DNA from: an uncultured Bacteroidales bacterium
Lineage (GTDB): Bacteria; Bacteroidota; Bacteroidia; Bacteroidales; P3
Reading direction: 5' to 3'
Assembly: GCA_910578275.1 (NCBI GenBank)
Contig: CAJTPR010000001.1
Coordinates: 310,001-374,000, forward strand
Length of the DNA stretch: 64,000 bases
Made by a program: the position numbers and the translations under genes. Positions 29,354 to 37,740 of this stretch are shown piece after piece (position 1 is the first letter of the stretch; each line of letters opens with the position of its first letter). A model generated the notes under the pieces. It was not told the DNA's origin. It was given only the letters and a program-made list of their open reading frames with translations, and made no database searches.

Positions 29354-30244
29354 CTACCGGACAAACTTGCCTGAGCAAACGATTCCGTTACCCGACAGGC
29401 GATATATACACAGTCCTTGCGGCAGCCGGGCCACCGAAACTCTTTTGCCCGGATAGGTTACCCGCAACATGCACCGTCCCTGCGCATCGAACACCTCTAT
29501 CATATTGGGACTCACATCACATTCTATCACAATATTGTGAGAGGAAGCATCATAACGAACCTCGCCAATTTCATGCAGGGGGCCATTCCCCGTGGAATCA
29601 ACATCCTTTTCATTTTTTCTTATCGTATCAATTTCCAATTCGAAATAGATCCTATTCAAAAGATCTATATGGGTGGACACCTCGCCCTTTATTTCCACGC
29701 TGTCGCCCACTTCGCAGCGAACCTCCCCCATTTCTACATAATTATCCCCAAGCCATCCTTTCTTTGATAAAACATATTGATTATCATCACACTTCAAACC
29801 AACAACAAGCCTAGGCATGACGGGAATCTCCATGGCAGGATTAGGTATGGAGACCAATGTGCCGGTATAGGTACCAGGTATCTTTTCTGAAGAGAAAGAG
29901 GCCAAAATATTGAGACTTTCGATTTCCAAAGCGGGAAATGTCAACGTGTTGTCGTCTATGAGCGTATGGATATACCCCGATATTTCCACGCTGTCGCCTA
30001 TCGAACAGGTCTGTACCGCCGCTTCGAAATTTCCACTTCCGAAGAGAGGAACACTATCGTTTGTAAGCACATAAACCATTGAATCCGTTTTTATTCCAAA
30101 AACAGCACATGGCGCACCTTCCCCTATTTCCCCTTGTATGTAAAACTCCGGAACATAAACAATCTTTCCGCCACAGACCTTCTCCTGTGCATATATGCCG
30201 GAACAAATCAAAGAAAACAGAAAAATCAAGAAATTCTTTTTCAT
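29354..30244 (-). CDS. Secreted two-repeat protein with T9SS sorting domain
   Basis: About 296 residues from the ATG at 30244 (MKKNFLIFLFSLICS, signal peptide to about YAQ). The longer frame to 30307 would place hydrophilic residues before the signal peptide, so the internal start is preferred. Two related units follow, each with the core GDSVEI followed by a Gly and a strand pair (GDSVEISGYIHTL, GDSVEIKGEVSTHI), resembling OB-like or beta-barrel repeats. The C-terminal ~65 residues (IVIECDVSPNMIEVFDAQGR, then RLPQGLCIYRL and KFVR) form a T9SS type A sorting domain. Predicted surface or secreted protein of unknown function. The AT-richness and broken neighbours suggest recent acquisition. Confidence 0.75.
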   Translation of the reverse strand: MKKNFLIFLFSLICSGIYAQEKVCGGKIVYVPEFYIQGEIGEGAPCAVFGIKTDSMVYVLTNDSVPLFGSGNFEAAVQTCSIGDSVEISGYIHTLIDDNTLTFPALEIESLNILASFSSEKIPGTYTGTLVSIPNPAMEIPVMPRLVVGLKCDDNQYVLSKKGWLGDNYVEMGEVRCEVGDSVEIKGEVSTHIDLLNRIYFELEIDTIRKNEKDVDSTGNGPLHEIGEVRYDASSHNIVIECDVSPNMIEVFDAQGRCMLRVTYPGKRVSVARLPQGLCIYRLSGNGIVCSGKFVR

Positions 30245-30260
30245 GGCTTTAGTTATATGT

Positions 30261-30845
30261 TTATTTACAACCTTCTGTAAAAATCTCAAAAGATCCTCCA
30301 GTTTCACATGTAAACCCTCCTCCTAACACAACATTGGGTGCATTAAATATCACATGCTTTCCACTAGGAATTGTCACATTTTTAACCTCTATTTTTTTGT
30401 TGGCGGAAAAATAATAATGGGTTGCATCTCCTGTAAGATTTTTACTTGTAATAACTACATCATCAGAGCAGACTTGTTCTGCCATTCGAAAAAAGTTGAT
30501 TAAAGGGTCTCCTAAAATTGACATACCGTAATGCCAATGTATCCGATAAGAATCATGCACGTTTCCAAATGCGTTGATCCACCATGTTTTCAGAGACTCA
30601 CCCATCGACTTCCCTTGCCCCAATATATCATAAAAAGCAGGAAAATTCAGCATACTTCCACTTTTTGTGCTTCCCACTAAAGACAAGACAGAAGAAGATG
30701 AACCATAGAGATATGCCCCCGCAAGAAAGCCTCCCGTTTGTGAAAAATTAGTCCAGTCACAAGCCATACAGCAAAAAAGATTGTACAATATCCCATTGAC
30801 TACCGTTGTTATTCCACACATTCCAAAGGTATGTCGATATTTCAA
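30261..30845 (-). pseudogene. N-terminally truncated gingipain-like (peptidase C25) protein remnant
   Basis: 194 codons. The segment CDWTNFSQTGGFLAGAYLYG, then LVGSTKSGSML, FYDILGQGKSMGES and HWHYGMSILGDPLINF matches the end of C25-family domains. The region with the catalytic His and Cys and any signal peptide are absent. The C-terminal ~45 residues (KIEVKNVTIPSGKHVIFNAP, GGGFTCETGGSFEI) form a short beta module found at the ends of Bacteroidales secreted proteins. There is no room for the missing part: the kinase-RapZ gene ends only 68 bases upstream. Marked AT-rich: 19 of 60 bases are G or C at 30361-30420. Confidence 0.7.
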
Positions 30846-30913
30846 GAAATAAAATGGCTGTATATCAATATATTTTTTGTATCCTCAAAATTTTTCCGAG
30901 ACTCGGTTTCTTT

Positions 30914-32326
30914 TTATTCCGGATGCACCCAATGCCTCAACTCCACATTTACGGCAAAGTTGCGATCCAGCAGGGTTTTCATCTTTTCGGCACAATACAC
31001 CGAACGATGCTGGCCGCCGGTGCAGCCAAAGGCTATGGAAAGCGATTCAAAACCGCGCTCGATGTAATTGTTCACCGCCGGCTTCAACAGTTCAAGACAG
31101 TTCTGCAAAAACGCATCCACTTCGGGATAGGACGCCAGAAAGGCCTGCACCTCGGCATGGCGGCCCGTGAGTGCCTTGTATTTTTCCAAACGCCCCGGAT
31201 TGGGCAGAAAACGGCAGTCGAACACAAAGCCGCCCCCATGTTCATCTCCATCCAAAGGTAATCCCTGCTTAAACGAGAAACTGCATACATGAAGTGTCAG
31301 TGCCGTGGAAGACGGCTTTTCAAAATCTGCCCAGCGCGAATTTTCCAGACGTTCGATAATGCGCTCTATCTCGGGCAAAGCGAAAGGCAGGCCGTTACGG
31401 CGAAGATTAGCCAGATTGCGGATGGCGTAAGGAATGCTTTTGAGAAACAGATCCTTTTTCTGCGAAAGACCCCGCAAACCGTATGCCCCCATGGCTTGCA
31501 GAATCCGTAGGATCACACAGACGTAAAACTCCTTGCGGAAGTCTTCCTTGGAAAATCCCTTTATATTGCGGGATGCCGAATCCAGATAGGTTTCCAACAG
31601 AAACGAGCGGAAATCATCGGAGAGAGAAGCCTTGGAATCGTAGAGCAGCGAGGCCAGATCATAACCCAATGGGCCTTTCCTACCCCCTTGAAAATCGATG
31701 AACCAAGGTGTATTGCCGCGAACCATCACGTTGCGCGACTGAAAGTCCCGGTACATGAAATATTGGTGCGGCCTTGTGTTCAAAAAGCCACAGATCCTCT
31801 CAAAATCGGCCTCCAAAGCCGGCTCATCAAATTCAATGCCCGCCAGTTTCAGGAACGAATACTTGAAATAATTCAAGTCCCACATCATGGCCGTATGGTC
31901 AAAATCGGCCACCGGATAGACATGCGAAAAATCCAGCCCTCCGTGTTCAGAACCGGCCGACTGAAATTTCGTGAGATTCTCTATTACCTGCACATACAAA
32001 TTCCGCACTGCATACGGCATCTCTGCCCCATGCTGCGGCAGGAGTGAAAAGAGCGTAACGTCGCCCAAGTCTTCCACAAAATAGGTCTTTCCATCCGCAC
32101 AGACATGCAGCACCCGGGGAACGGGCAGGTTGTCTTTCAGAAACTGCCGCGTAAAAGAGATATACGCCTCGTTTTCGGCCTCCGCCTCGTTGAAAACGCC
32201 CAGAACGGTCTGATCTCCAAAACCGATACGATAATACCTGCGTCCTGAGCCATTGGCCGAGACCGGTTTTATCCACGCAGGCTCAAAACCTTTCCATTCC
32301 GTAAATCGCTGCCTGATGTTCTCCAT
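30914..32326 (-). CDS. Sugar kinase (APH/AmgK-like) fused to RapZ C-terminal domain
   Basis: The 470-residue protein. Residues about 1-330 form an aminoglycoside-phosphotransferase-like fold with the Brenner motif YRDFQSRNVMV (His-Gly-Asp replaced by RDFQSRN) and DFQGGRKGPLGYDLASLL, as in AmgK-type cell-wall-sugar kinases. Residues about 340-470 match the RapZ C-terminal domain (HVCSFSFKQGLP, DCRFLPNPGR, IAFGCTGGQHRSVY), which in E. coli senses glucosamine-6-phosphate. The N-terminal RapZ ATPase is absent. The fusion suggests a link between amino-sugar recycling and sensing, but the substrate is unproven. A MurU nucleotidyltransferase, the usual AmgK partner, is not adjacent. Three bases separate it from the upstream T9SS plug gene. 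Confidence 0.88.
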   Translation of the reverse strand: MENIRQRFTEWKGFEPAWIKPVSANGSGRRYYRIGFGDQTVLGVFNEAEAENEAYISFTRQFLKDNLPVPRVLHVCADGKTYFVEDLGDVTLFSLLPQHGAEMPYAVRNLYVQVIENLTKFQSAGSEHGGLDFSHVYPVADFDHTAMMWDLNYFKYSFLKLAGIEFDEPALEADFERICGFLNTRPHQYFMYRDFQSRNVMVRGNTPWFIDFQGGRKGPLGYDLASLLYDSKASLSDDFRSFLLETYLDSASRNIKGFSKEDFRKEFYVCVILRILQAMGAYGLRGLSQKKDLFLKSIPYAIRNLANLRRNGLPFALPEIERIIERLENSRWADFEKPSSTALTLHVCSFSFKQGLPLDGDEHGGGFVFDCRFLPNPGRLEKYKALTGRHAEVQAFLASYPEVDAFLQNCLELLKPAVNNYIERGFESLSIAFGCTGGQHRSVYCAEKMKTLLDRNFAVNVELRHWVHPE

Positions 32327-32329
32327 AAC

Positions 32330-33568
32330 CTATTTCTCCCTGCTGTTGGTCTTGGCCACGCCCAGGAGACGGTCGTAACGGCCGCCCGGCTCGCGGTAAA
32401 AGACATATACGTAATAGTCGTTTTCCGTTTCCTGATTGTTGCCCTCCACGGCGGGAATGGAAATACCTCCCCCGACCTGGCAGGCGAACATGTAATCGTA
32501 AAAACCTTGCTTCAACGGCAAACTCAAAGTGTACGCCCTTTCTCCCGGACGATAGGTCATCTGGCTTTCTTCGTTGCAAAGCCAGTCGTTGAATTTTCCG
32601 ATCACGTAGTATTTCCTCATCGGATCCTCTTCGACCTGCAACACGAAATGCACGTTCACGTATTCGGCCTCCAAATCCGAATTTTCCATGTTCTCGGCCT
32701 TGATGACGAAGTTTCCATCAATGTCGTCGTCGTTCACATACGGCTTGTACTCACGGCTCTTTTGAGGCAAGGTCTGCGCGTTCCAACGATCCGATGACAA
32801 ACGCACGTGCTCCACGCCGCGCCCGCTGTAACTTATCGGGCGTATGTCCATGTTCCGGAATTCGTTCAACCCGTCGAAGACCATCTCGTCGCGGTCGCGA
32901 TACTCGTAACGGCCTCCCGTCTGATAAAGCATCGGCAAAGGACGTATGGTCTGCGTGTTCATGTTCTGTTGGGCGAACACTTTCAGGCAACGGTCGGCCT
33001 GCACGATCCTCACGGGCGACTTGGACGCGTCCACGGTAACGGCCAGTTCCTGCCGCGACCGCCGCCATTCCACGCGACGGGGAACTTTCACCTCGATGCC
33101 GATGTTCACCGCCGCCTCGCACACCATGAACGGGACGTGCAACAACACGTCCTCCGGATCGTTCGGGTCGAATATCTCGAACTGGTAGTAACCCGACAAC
33201 TTCACGCCACGGCCTTTCTCGGGATAGGAAAACGAATAATGCACATAATTGCTGCGCGTGTTGAAAGAATAATCCGTTTCGGTGATGTCGACCTTGTTGA
33301 TACCCGAAACATACTCTATCTCACGCATTTGACTGGGCGAACCGTCGACATCGAGCATGCGGACACGATAACGCAATGTCATGTCACGGTCTTGCAAGTC
33401 GTCGAAACTCACGTGCAGGTAGTCGCCGCCATCGAGATCCATGACCGGCAAATTCCCGTATTCCTTGTTGGACGAAACCACCTGCACGGACCCGAAACCT
33501 ATGGCGGTCTGCGCCCTTGCGGACATCACCGGAACAAGACAAAGAAAGAAAACGATGAAGTATTTCAT
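32330..33568 (-). CDS. Type IX secretion system plug protein (formerly DUF5103)
   Basis: The 412-residue protein has a signal peptide (to about MSARAQ). The N-terminal beta domain carries the family pattern PVMDLDGGDYLHVSFDDLQD. The middle and C-terminal beta domains (ASKSPVRIVQADRC, NTQTIRPLPMLYQTGGRYEY, YYVIGKFNDWL, QGFYDYMFACQ) match the DUF5103/T9SS plug family. This periplasm-facing protein blocks the SprA translocon pore when no cargo adaptor is bound. It shows that the cell carries T9SS, consistent with the sorting domains at 14486 and 29354. It lies between the SpmAB-like gene (6 bases) and the kinase-RapZ gene (3 bases), in one operon. Confidence 0.9.
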   Translation of the reverse strand: MKYFIVFFLCLVPVMSARAQTAIGFGSVQVVSSNKEYGNLPVMDLDGGDYLHVSFDDLQDRDMTLRYRVRMLDVDGSPSQMREIEYVSGINKVDITETDYSFNTRSNYVHYSFSYPEKGRGVKLSGYYQFEIFDPNDPEDVLLHVPFMVCEAAVNIGIEVKVPRRVEWRRSRQELAVTVDASKSPVRIVQADRCLKVFAQQNMNTQTIRPLPMLYQTGGRYEYRDRDEMVFDGLNEFRNMDIRPISYSGRGVEHVRLSSDRWNAQTLPQKSREYKPYVNDDDIDGNFVIKAENMENSDLEAEYVNVHFVLQVEEDPMRKYYVIGKFNDWLCNEESQMTYRPGERAYTLSLPLKQGFYDYMFACQVGGGISIPAVEGNNQETENDYYVYVFYREPGGRYDRLLGVAKTNSREK

Positions 33569-33574
33569 AAAGAA

Positions 33575-34810
33575 TCAATGAAAGAACACGTATGCCACCA
33601 GAATCGCCGCCACCACGCCGATCAGGTCGGCAATCAGGCCCGCCTGTACCGAATAACGCACCTTGCGGATGCCCACCGAACCGAAATAAAGCGCGATGAT
33701 GTAGAACGTGGTGTCGGCCGAACCTTGGAAAAGGCAAGCCAGACGTCCCACGAAACTGTCGGGGCCGTAATTGCCCATGGCCTCTATCATCATGGCCTTG
33801 GCACCGCTTCCGCTAAGGGGTTTCATGAAAGCGGTAGGCAACGCGCCCACGAAATCGGTATCCAGTCCGAGGGCGTTCACGCACCAGGCAAGCCCGTCGA
33901 TCAGATACCCCATGGCTCCCGAAGCCCTGAAGACAGCGATTCCCGTCAGCATGGCTATCAGGTACGGTATGATCTTGACAGTAGTGGAAAACCCGTCCTT
34001 GGCCCCCTCGATGAAAGCATCATAGACGTTGATCCGCTTGTATAGCCCGCCGCCTATGAAAGCGGTTATCACCAGCAGCAGGATACCGTTGCCCGCGATA
34101 TTGGAGAACCTGGCAAGCCTTTCGGGCGGAAGCGACATGCAATAGGCCATCAAAAGCCCTATGAACAGCGTAATGCCGCCCAACCAGGCAAGTACGGTCT
34201 TGTTGAACAGGTTTATCCTTTGACGGATGGCCACGTAGATGATGCCGCCCAAGGTAGAACAATACGTGGCGATGAGAAGGGGAACGAAAACGTCGGTGGG
34301 ATTGGCGGCTCCCAGGATCGCCCGTTGCGCCAGGACGGCGATGGGGATGATGGTAAGTCCGGAAGTGTTGATGGCCAGGAACATGATCTGGGCGTTGCTG
34401 GCCGTGTCTTTCCTGCGATTGAGCTGCTGCATGCTTTCCATCGCCTTCAATCCCAGCGGAGTGGCAGCGTTGTCAAGCCCGAGCATGTTGGCCGAGAAGT
34501 TGAGCAGCAACTGCCCCGTGGCGGGATGGTTGGCGGGAATTTCGGGGAAAAGCTTGCTGAAAAAAGGCCCCACTATCCTGGAAAGGAAACGTATCGCGCC
34601 CGCCTTTTCGCCCACGTTCATCAGACCCAGCCAAAGCGTCATCACGCCGGCCAACGGCAGGGCGATGTCCAACACGGCCATCTTGGCCGCCGAAAAGGTG
34701 GCGTCTATGATGTTCTTGAACACCGTCGCGTCGCCGGTAAGGGCGAACGAGGCGACGGCCACGACGAACGCCACCAAGAAAAATCCTATCCAAATGTAAT
34801 TGAGCAGCAT
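33575..34810 (-). CDS. SpmA/SpmB (nucleoside-recognition) fusion membrane protein
   Basis: The 411-residue protein with about ten hydrophobic segments. Its N-terminal half carries the SpmA pattern (NFSANMLGLDNAATPLGLKA, INTSGLTIIP) and the C-terminal half the SpmB pattern (IPYLIAMLTGIAVFRASG, MKPLSGSGAKAM, FQGSADTTFYI). In non-sporulating Bacteroidota the two are fused as a single inner-membrane protein with the Gate/nucleoside-recognition fold. Transport substrate unknown. First gene of an operon with the T9SS plug and kinase-RapZ genes; no functional link is evident. Confidence 0.88.
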   Translation of the reverse strand: MLLNYIWIGFFLVAFVVAVASFALTGDATVFKNIIDATFSAAKMAVLDIALPLAGVMTLWLGLMNVGEKAGAIRFLSRIVGPFFSKLFPEIPANHPATGQLLLNFSANMLGLDNAATPLGLKAMESMQQLNRRKDTASNAQIMFLAINTSGLTIIPIAVLAQRAILGAANPTDVFVPLLIATYCSTLGGIIYVAIRQRINLFNKTVLAWLGGITLFIGLLMAYCMSLPPERLARFSNIAGNGILLLVITAFIGGGLYKRINVYDAFIEGAKDGFSTTVKIIPYLIAMLTGIAVFRASGAMGYLIDGLAWCVNALGLDTDFVGALPTAFMKPLSGSGAKAMMIEAMGNYGPDSFVGRLACLFQGSADTTFYIIALYFGSVGIRKVRYSVQAGLIADLIGVVAAILVAYVFFH

Positions 34811-34832
34811 GGAACGCCTTTGACTTTAAGGC

Positions 34833-34840
34833 TCAAAAAT
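34833..34840 (-). promoter_or_regulatory. -7 element for the SpmAB-plug-kinase operon
   Basis: On the minus strand TATTTTTG, a match to TAnnTTTG, 23 bases before the start at 34810. No clear -33 element was seen. Confidence 0.45.
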
Positions 34841-34970
34841 ACGGAAATTTCAGTTAGGCATCGTTCGTGTCCGTTTGACGAAACAACAGTACGCACGGCA
34901 CGACCATCGGAGAATACATGGAACTCGACGGTCTTTTTCCCTCGAACGGATTTCCCCTGCCGATTTTCAA

Positions 34971-34978
34971 TAACTTTG
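34971..34978 (+). promoter_or_regulatory. -7 element for the transglutaminase gene
   Basis: TAACTTTG, a perfect match to TAnnTTTG, 16 bases before the chosen ATG at 34994. Its position rules out any of the upstream in-frame starts. Confidence 0.6.
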
Positions 34979-34993
34979 CAAAAAACACATTCA

Positions 34994-37636
34994 ATGAAAA
35001 GGCACGCGCTTCGGGCGGCGATCTTCGCGGGAGCGATCCTCTCCGCGAGCTGCCACCCCAAAGGCTTTATTCCGGATTCCATGGAGAGACAAACCGTTTT
35101 GAACGATTTTGAAGCAAAGAAGAAACTGTTCCCCGAAGGAACCTTCAGGCAGACCTTCGACTTCATCGACCAACAGGAGACAAAGGAAAAAGAAGCCTTG
35201 GCCTTTCTCTACGCCTATATGCCCGTAGGCGACATCGCCGATTATCCTCCCGGATTCTACTTGCAGAACATCCGCTCCTCGTTCAAGGCCAAAGAGGAGA
35301 TGCCTTGGGGCGCACGGATTCCCGAACGGGAATTCCGTCATTTCGTGTTGCCTGTACGGGTCAACAACGAGAACCTGGATTCAAGCCGCACGGTATTCTA
35401 TGACCAACTCAAAGACAGGGTGAAAAACCTTTCCTTGTACGATGCCGTGTTGGAAGTGAACCACTGGTGCCATGAAAAGGCGGTCTACACGCCTTCCGAC
35501 ATGCGTACCTCGTCTCCTTTGGCCACCGTAAAGACCGCCTACGGCCGCTGCGGCGAGGAATCGACGCTTCTGACGGCCGCATTGCGTTCGGTCTGCATCC
35601 CCGCACGGCAGGTGTACACGCCACGTTGGGCGCACACCGACGACAATCATGCCTGGGTAGAAGCCTATGTGGACGGGAAATGGCATTTCCTGGGAGCCTG
35701 CGAACCCGAACCTGTATTGGACCTGGCCTGGTTCAACAAGCCCGCTTCGCGCGGAATGCTCATGCACACCAAGGTCTTCGGCCGCTACACGGGCCCGGAG
35801 GAAGTGATGACCCAAACGCCGTTGTTCACCGAAATCAACGTGACCGGAAACTATGCCGAAACCGCCACCGTGGAGGTGGAAGCCGTAGATGAGACAGGTT
35901 CTCCCCTGCCCGGCCTGAAAGTGGAATTCAGGCTGTACAACTACGCCGAATTCTACCCCGTGGCCGGCAAGACCACCGGCAAGGACGGCAAGACAAGGCT
36001 CACGGCAGGCAAAGGCGACATGCTTGCCTGGGCGGAAAAGGACGGCAAGTTCGGATTCAGGAAAATAAGCTTCGGCAAAGACGAAACCGTGCGCTTGACA
36101 TTGGACAAGAACATCGGCGACGAGTTTTCCGAAACTTTCGACATGGTGCCTCCGCCGCTCAAAAGGAAAGAAACGGAAGTGAGCGAGGCTCTGCGCGAAG
36201 AAAACCAAAGACGCCTGCACGTCGAAGACAGCCTGCGCGACATATATACGTCCACGTTCCACGACAAGGCCTCGGCCGCCCGCAAGGCCGCCGAACTGGG
36301 CTTGCCTCCGGAAAAGGCCGTGCCCGTATTGACAGGATGCCGCGGCAACCGTGAAACCATCGAAACTTTCCTGCAAAACGCGACCGACAGGGAAAAAGCC
36401 CTGAAACTGCTTTCCGCCTTGAGCGAAAAAGACTGGAGGGACGTTCCGGCAGTTGTCCTGGACGACTGCATGGACAAGGACGCGTCAAGCGGAAACGACG
36501 ATTTCCTGGTTTCATACGTCCTCAACCCGAGGGCAGACTACGAACAACTGGTTCCCTACAAGGATTATTTCAAATCCGTATTTTCCGCCGGGTTCCTGCA
36601 ACAAGTCAAGGAAGACCCGGCCGGATTCGCCCGTTGGACGGCCGACAGCATCCGGATCGTCGACGAATACTGCCTGAGGGCCTGCCCCGTTTCGCCCATA
36701 GGCGTTTACAAGGCTCGCGCGGCCGACAAGAAAAGCCGCGACATATTCTTCGTGAGCGTCTTGCGCACGGCGGGCGTTCCTGCCAGAATCGACCCCGTGA
36801 CGGGAAAAACGCAATATTCGACGGAAAACCGCACATGGACCGACGTGGATTTCGAAGAACATTCCACCGAAGTCCGTGCCCAAGGCAAACTGCAATTCGG
36901 ATACGAGGCCGTCAGGGCACTGCCAGACCCTGAATACTACGGACACTTCACGCTCTCACGGCACGAAAACGGAGGTTTCCGGCTGCAAGCCTACCCCGAA
37001 GACGGCAGCGTTTCCTATCGTTCCGTCTTCGCCAAGCCGCAAACCGTCGACACGGGATATTACCTGCTTGTTTCCGGGACACGGCTGGCGGGCGGAGAAG
37101 TCCTTGCCCGGCTGGCTTTCTTCAACGTGGAGGCCGGAAAGAAAGCCGAGATACCGTTGGTCATGCGCGACGATCCAGACAAAATCAAGATCATCGGCCG
37201 GTTCAACGCCGAAACACCTTATTTCGACATGGAAAAATCGGCCATGCAAGGAATCTTGCAGAAAACCGGACGAGGCTACTTTGTCTTGGCCGTATTGGGA
37301 GCCGGCGATGAACCTACCAACCATGCCCTGCACGACCTGGCGCGGCTAAAAACGGACCTGGAAGCCTGGGGTCGCCCCGTGCTTTGCCTCTTCAAGGACA
37401 AGAACGCCTACCTCAAATACCAAAGACATCCTATCGGAAACCTGCCTTCCACATTGACGTTCGGAATAGACCAAGACGGAGCGGCGGTGGCCGAATTGAC
37501 AAGGAACCTGGACTTGCAGGCGCAAAACCTGCCTTTGTTCATCATCTGCGATACCTTCAACCGCGTGGTGTTCGCTTCGCAAGGATATAATATCAATTTA
37601 GGAGAACAACTCCTTAAAACCGTGCGGCAATTGTAG
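34994..37636 (+). CDS. Transglutaminase-like lipoprotein with thioredoxin-fold-like C-terminal region
   Basis: 880 residues from the ATG at 34994. The N-terminal MKRHALRAAIFAGAILSASC is a lipoprotein signal with Cys20. A transglutaminase-like core carries Cys186 (YGRCGEES) and His219 (DNHAWVEAY). The usual third residue is not in the standard WHxxDP context (here HFLGACEPEP), so Glu or another residue may replace it. An Ig-like segment follows (about 280-370), then a helical region with a duplicated transglutaminase-like fold lacking the Cys. The C-terminal ~150 residues resemble a thioredoxin fold (RGYFVLAVLGAG, LCLFKDKNAYLKY, LPLFIICDTFNRVVFASQGYN) without a CxxC pair. Probably anchored in the periplasm or at the surface. 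It could cross-link or cleave peptides or peptidoglycan; substrate unknown. Confidence 0.82.
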   Translation: MKRHALRAAIFAGAILSASCHPKGFIPDSMERQTVLNDFEAKKKLFPEGTFRQTFDFIDQQETKEKEALAFLYAYMPVGDIADYPPGFYLQNIRSSFKAKEEMPWGARIPEREFRHFVLPVRVNNENLDSSRTVFYDQLKDRVKNLSLYDAVLEVNHWCHEKAVYTPSDMRTSSPLATVKTAYGRCGEESTLLTAALRSVCIPARQVYTPRWAHTDDNHAWVEAYVDGKWHFLGACEPEPVLDLAWFNKPASRGMLMHTKVFGRYTGPEEVMTQTPLFTEINVTGNYAETATVEVEAVDETGSPLPGLKVEFRLYNYAEFYPVAGKTTGKDGKTRLTAGKGDMLAWAEKDGKFGFRKISFGKDETVRLTLDKNIGDEFSETFDMVPPPLKRKETEVSEALREENQRRLHVEDSLRDIYTSTFHDKASAARKAAELGLPPEKAVPVLTGCRGNRETIETFLQNATDREKALKLLSALSEKDWRDVPAVVLDDCMDKDASSGNDDFLVSYVLNPRADYEQLVPYKDYFKSVFSAGFLQQVKEDPAGFARWTADSIRIVDEYCLRACPVSPIGVYKARAADKKSRDIFFVSVLRTAGVPARIDPVTGKTQYSTENRTWTDVDFEEHSTEVRAQGKLQFGYEAVRALPDPEYYGHFTLSRHENGGFRLQAYPEDGSVSYRSVFAKPQTVDTGYYLLVSGTRLAGGEVLARLAFFNVEAGKKAEIPLVMRDDPDKIKIIGRFNAETPYFDMEKSAMQGILQKTGRGYFVLAVLGAGDEPTNHALHDLARLKTDLEAWGRPVLCLFKDKNAYLKYQRHPIGNLPSTLTFGIDQDGAAVAELTRNLDLQAQNLPLFIICDTFNRVVFASQGYNINLGEQLLKTVRQL

Positions 37637-37681
37637 TTATTTCTTCTATCCGGAGGCTGCGGTCTTGGCCTTGTTGCACTG

Positions 37682-37713
37682 TTGCTTTTCTTTGTCTTGC
37701 CAAAGAAAAGCAA
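37682..37713. terminator. Perfect inverted repeat between convergent genes
   Basis: TTGCTTTTCTTTG (37682-37694), six-base loop, perfect 13-base complement (37701-37713). It sits between the stop codons of the transglutaminase and cutC genes (104-base gap). It probably ends both, although the stem is A/T-rich; it could equally be a dispersed intergenic palindrome. Confidence 0.6.
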
Positions 37714-37740
37714 AGCCGTTCCGCCGACCGGCGAAAAAAA

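Noticed and set aside
34220..34993. Upstream extension of the transglutaminase gene
   Set aside because: It runs antisense to the SpmAB gene; the internal ATG follows a perfect -7 element and begins a lipoprotein signal peptide.
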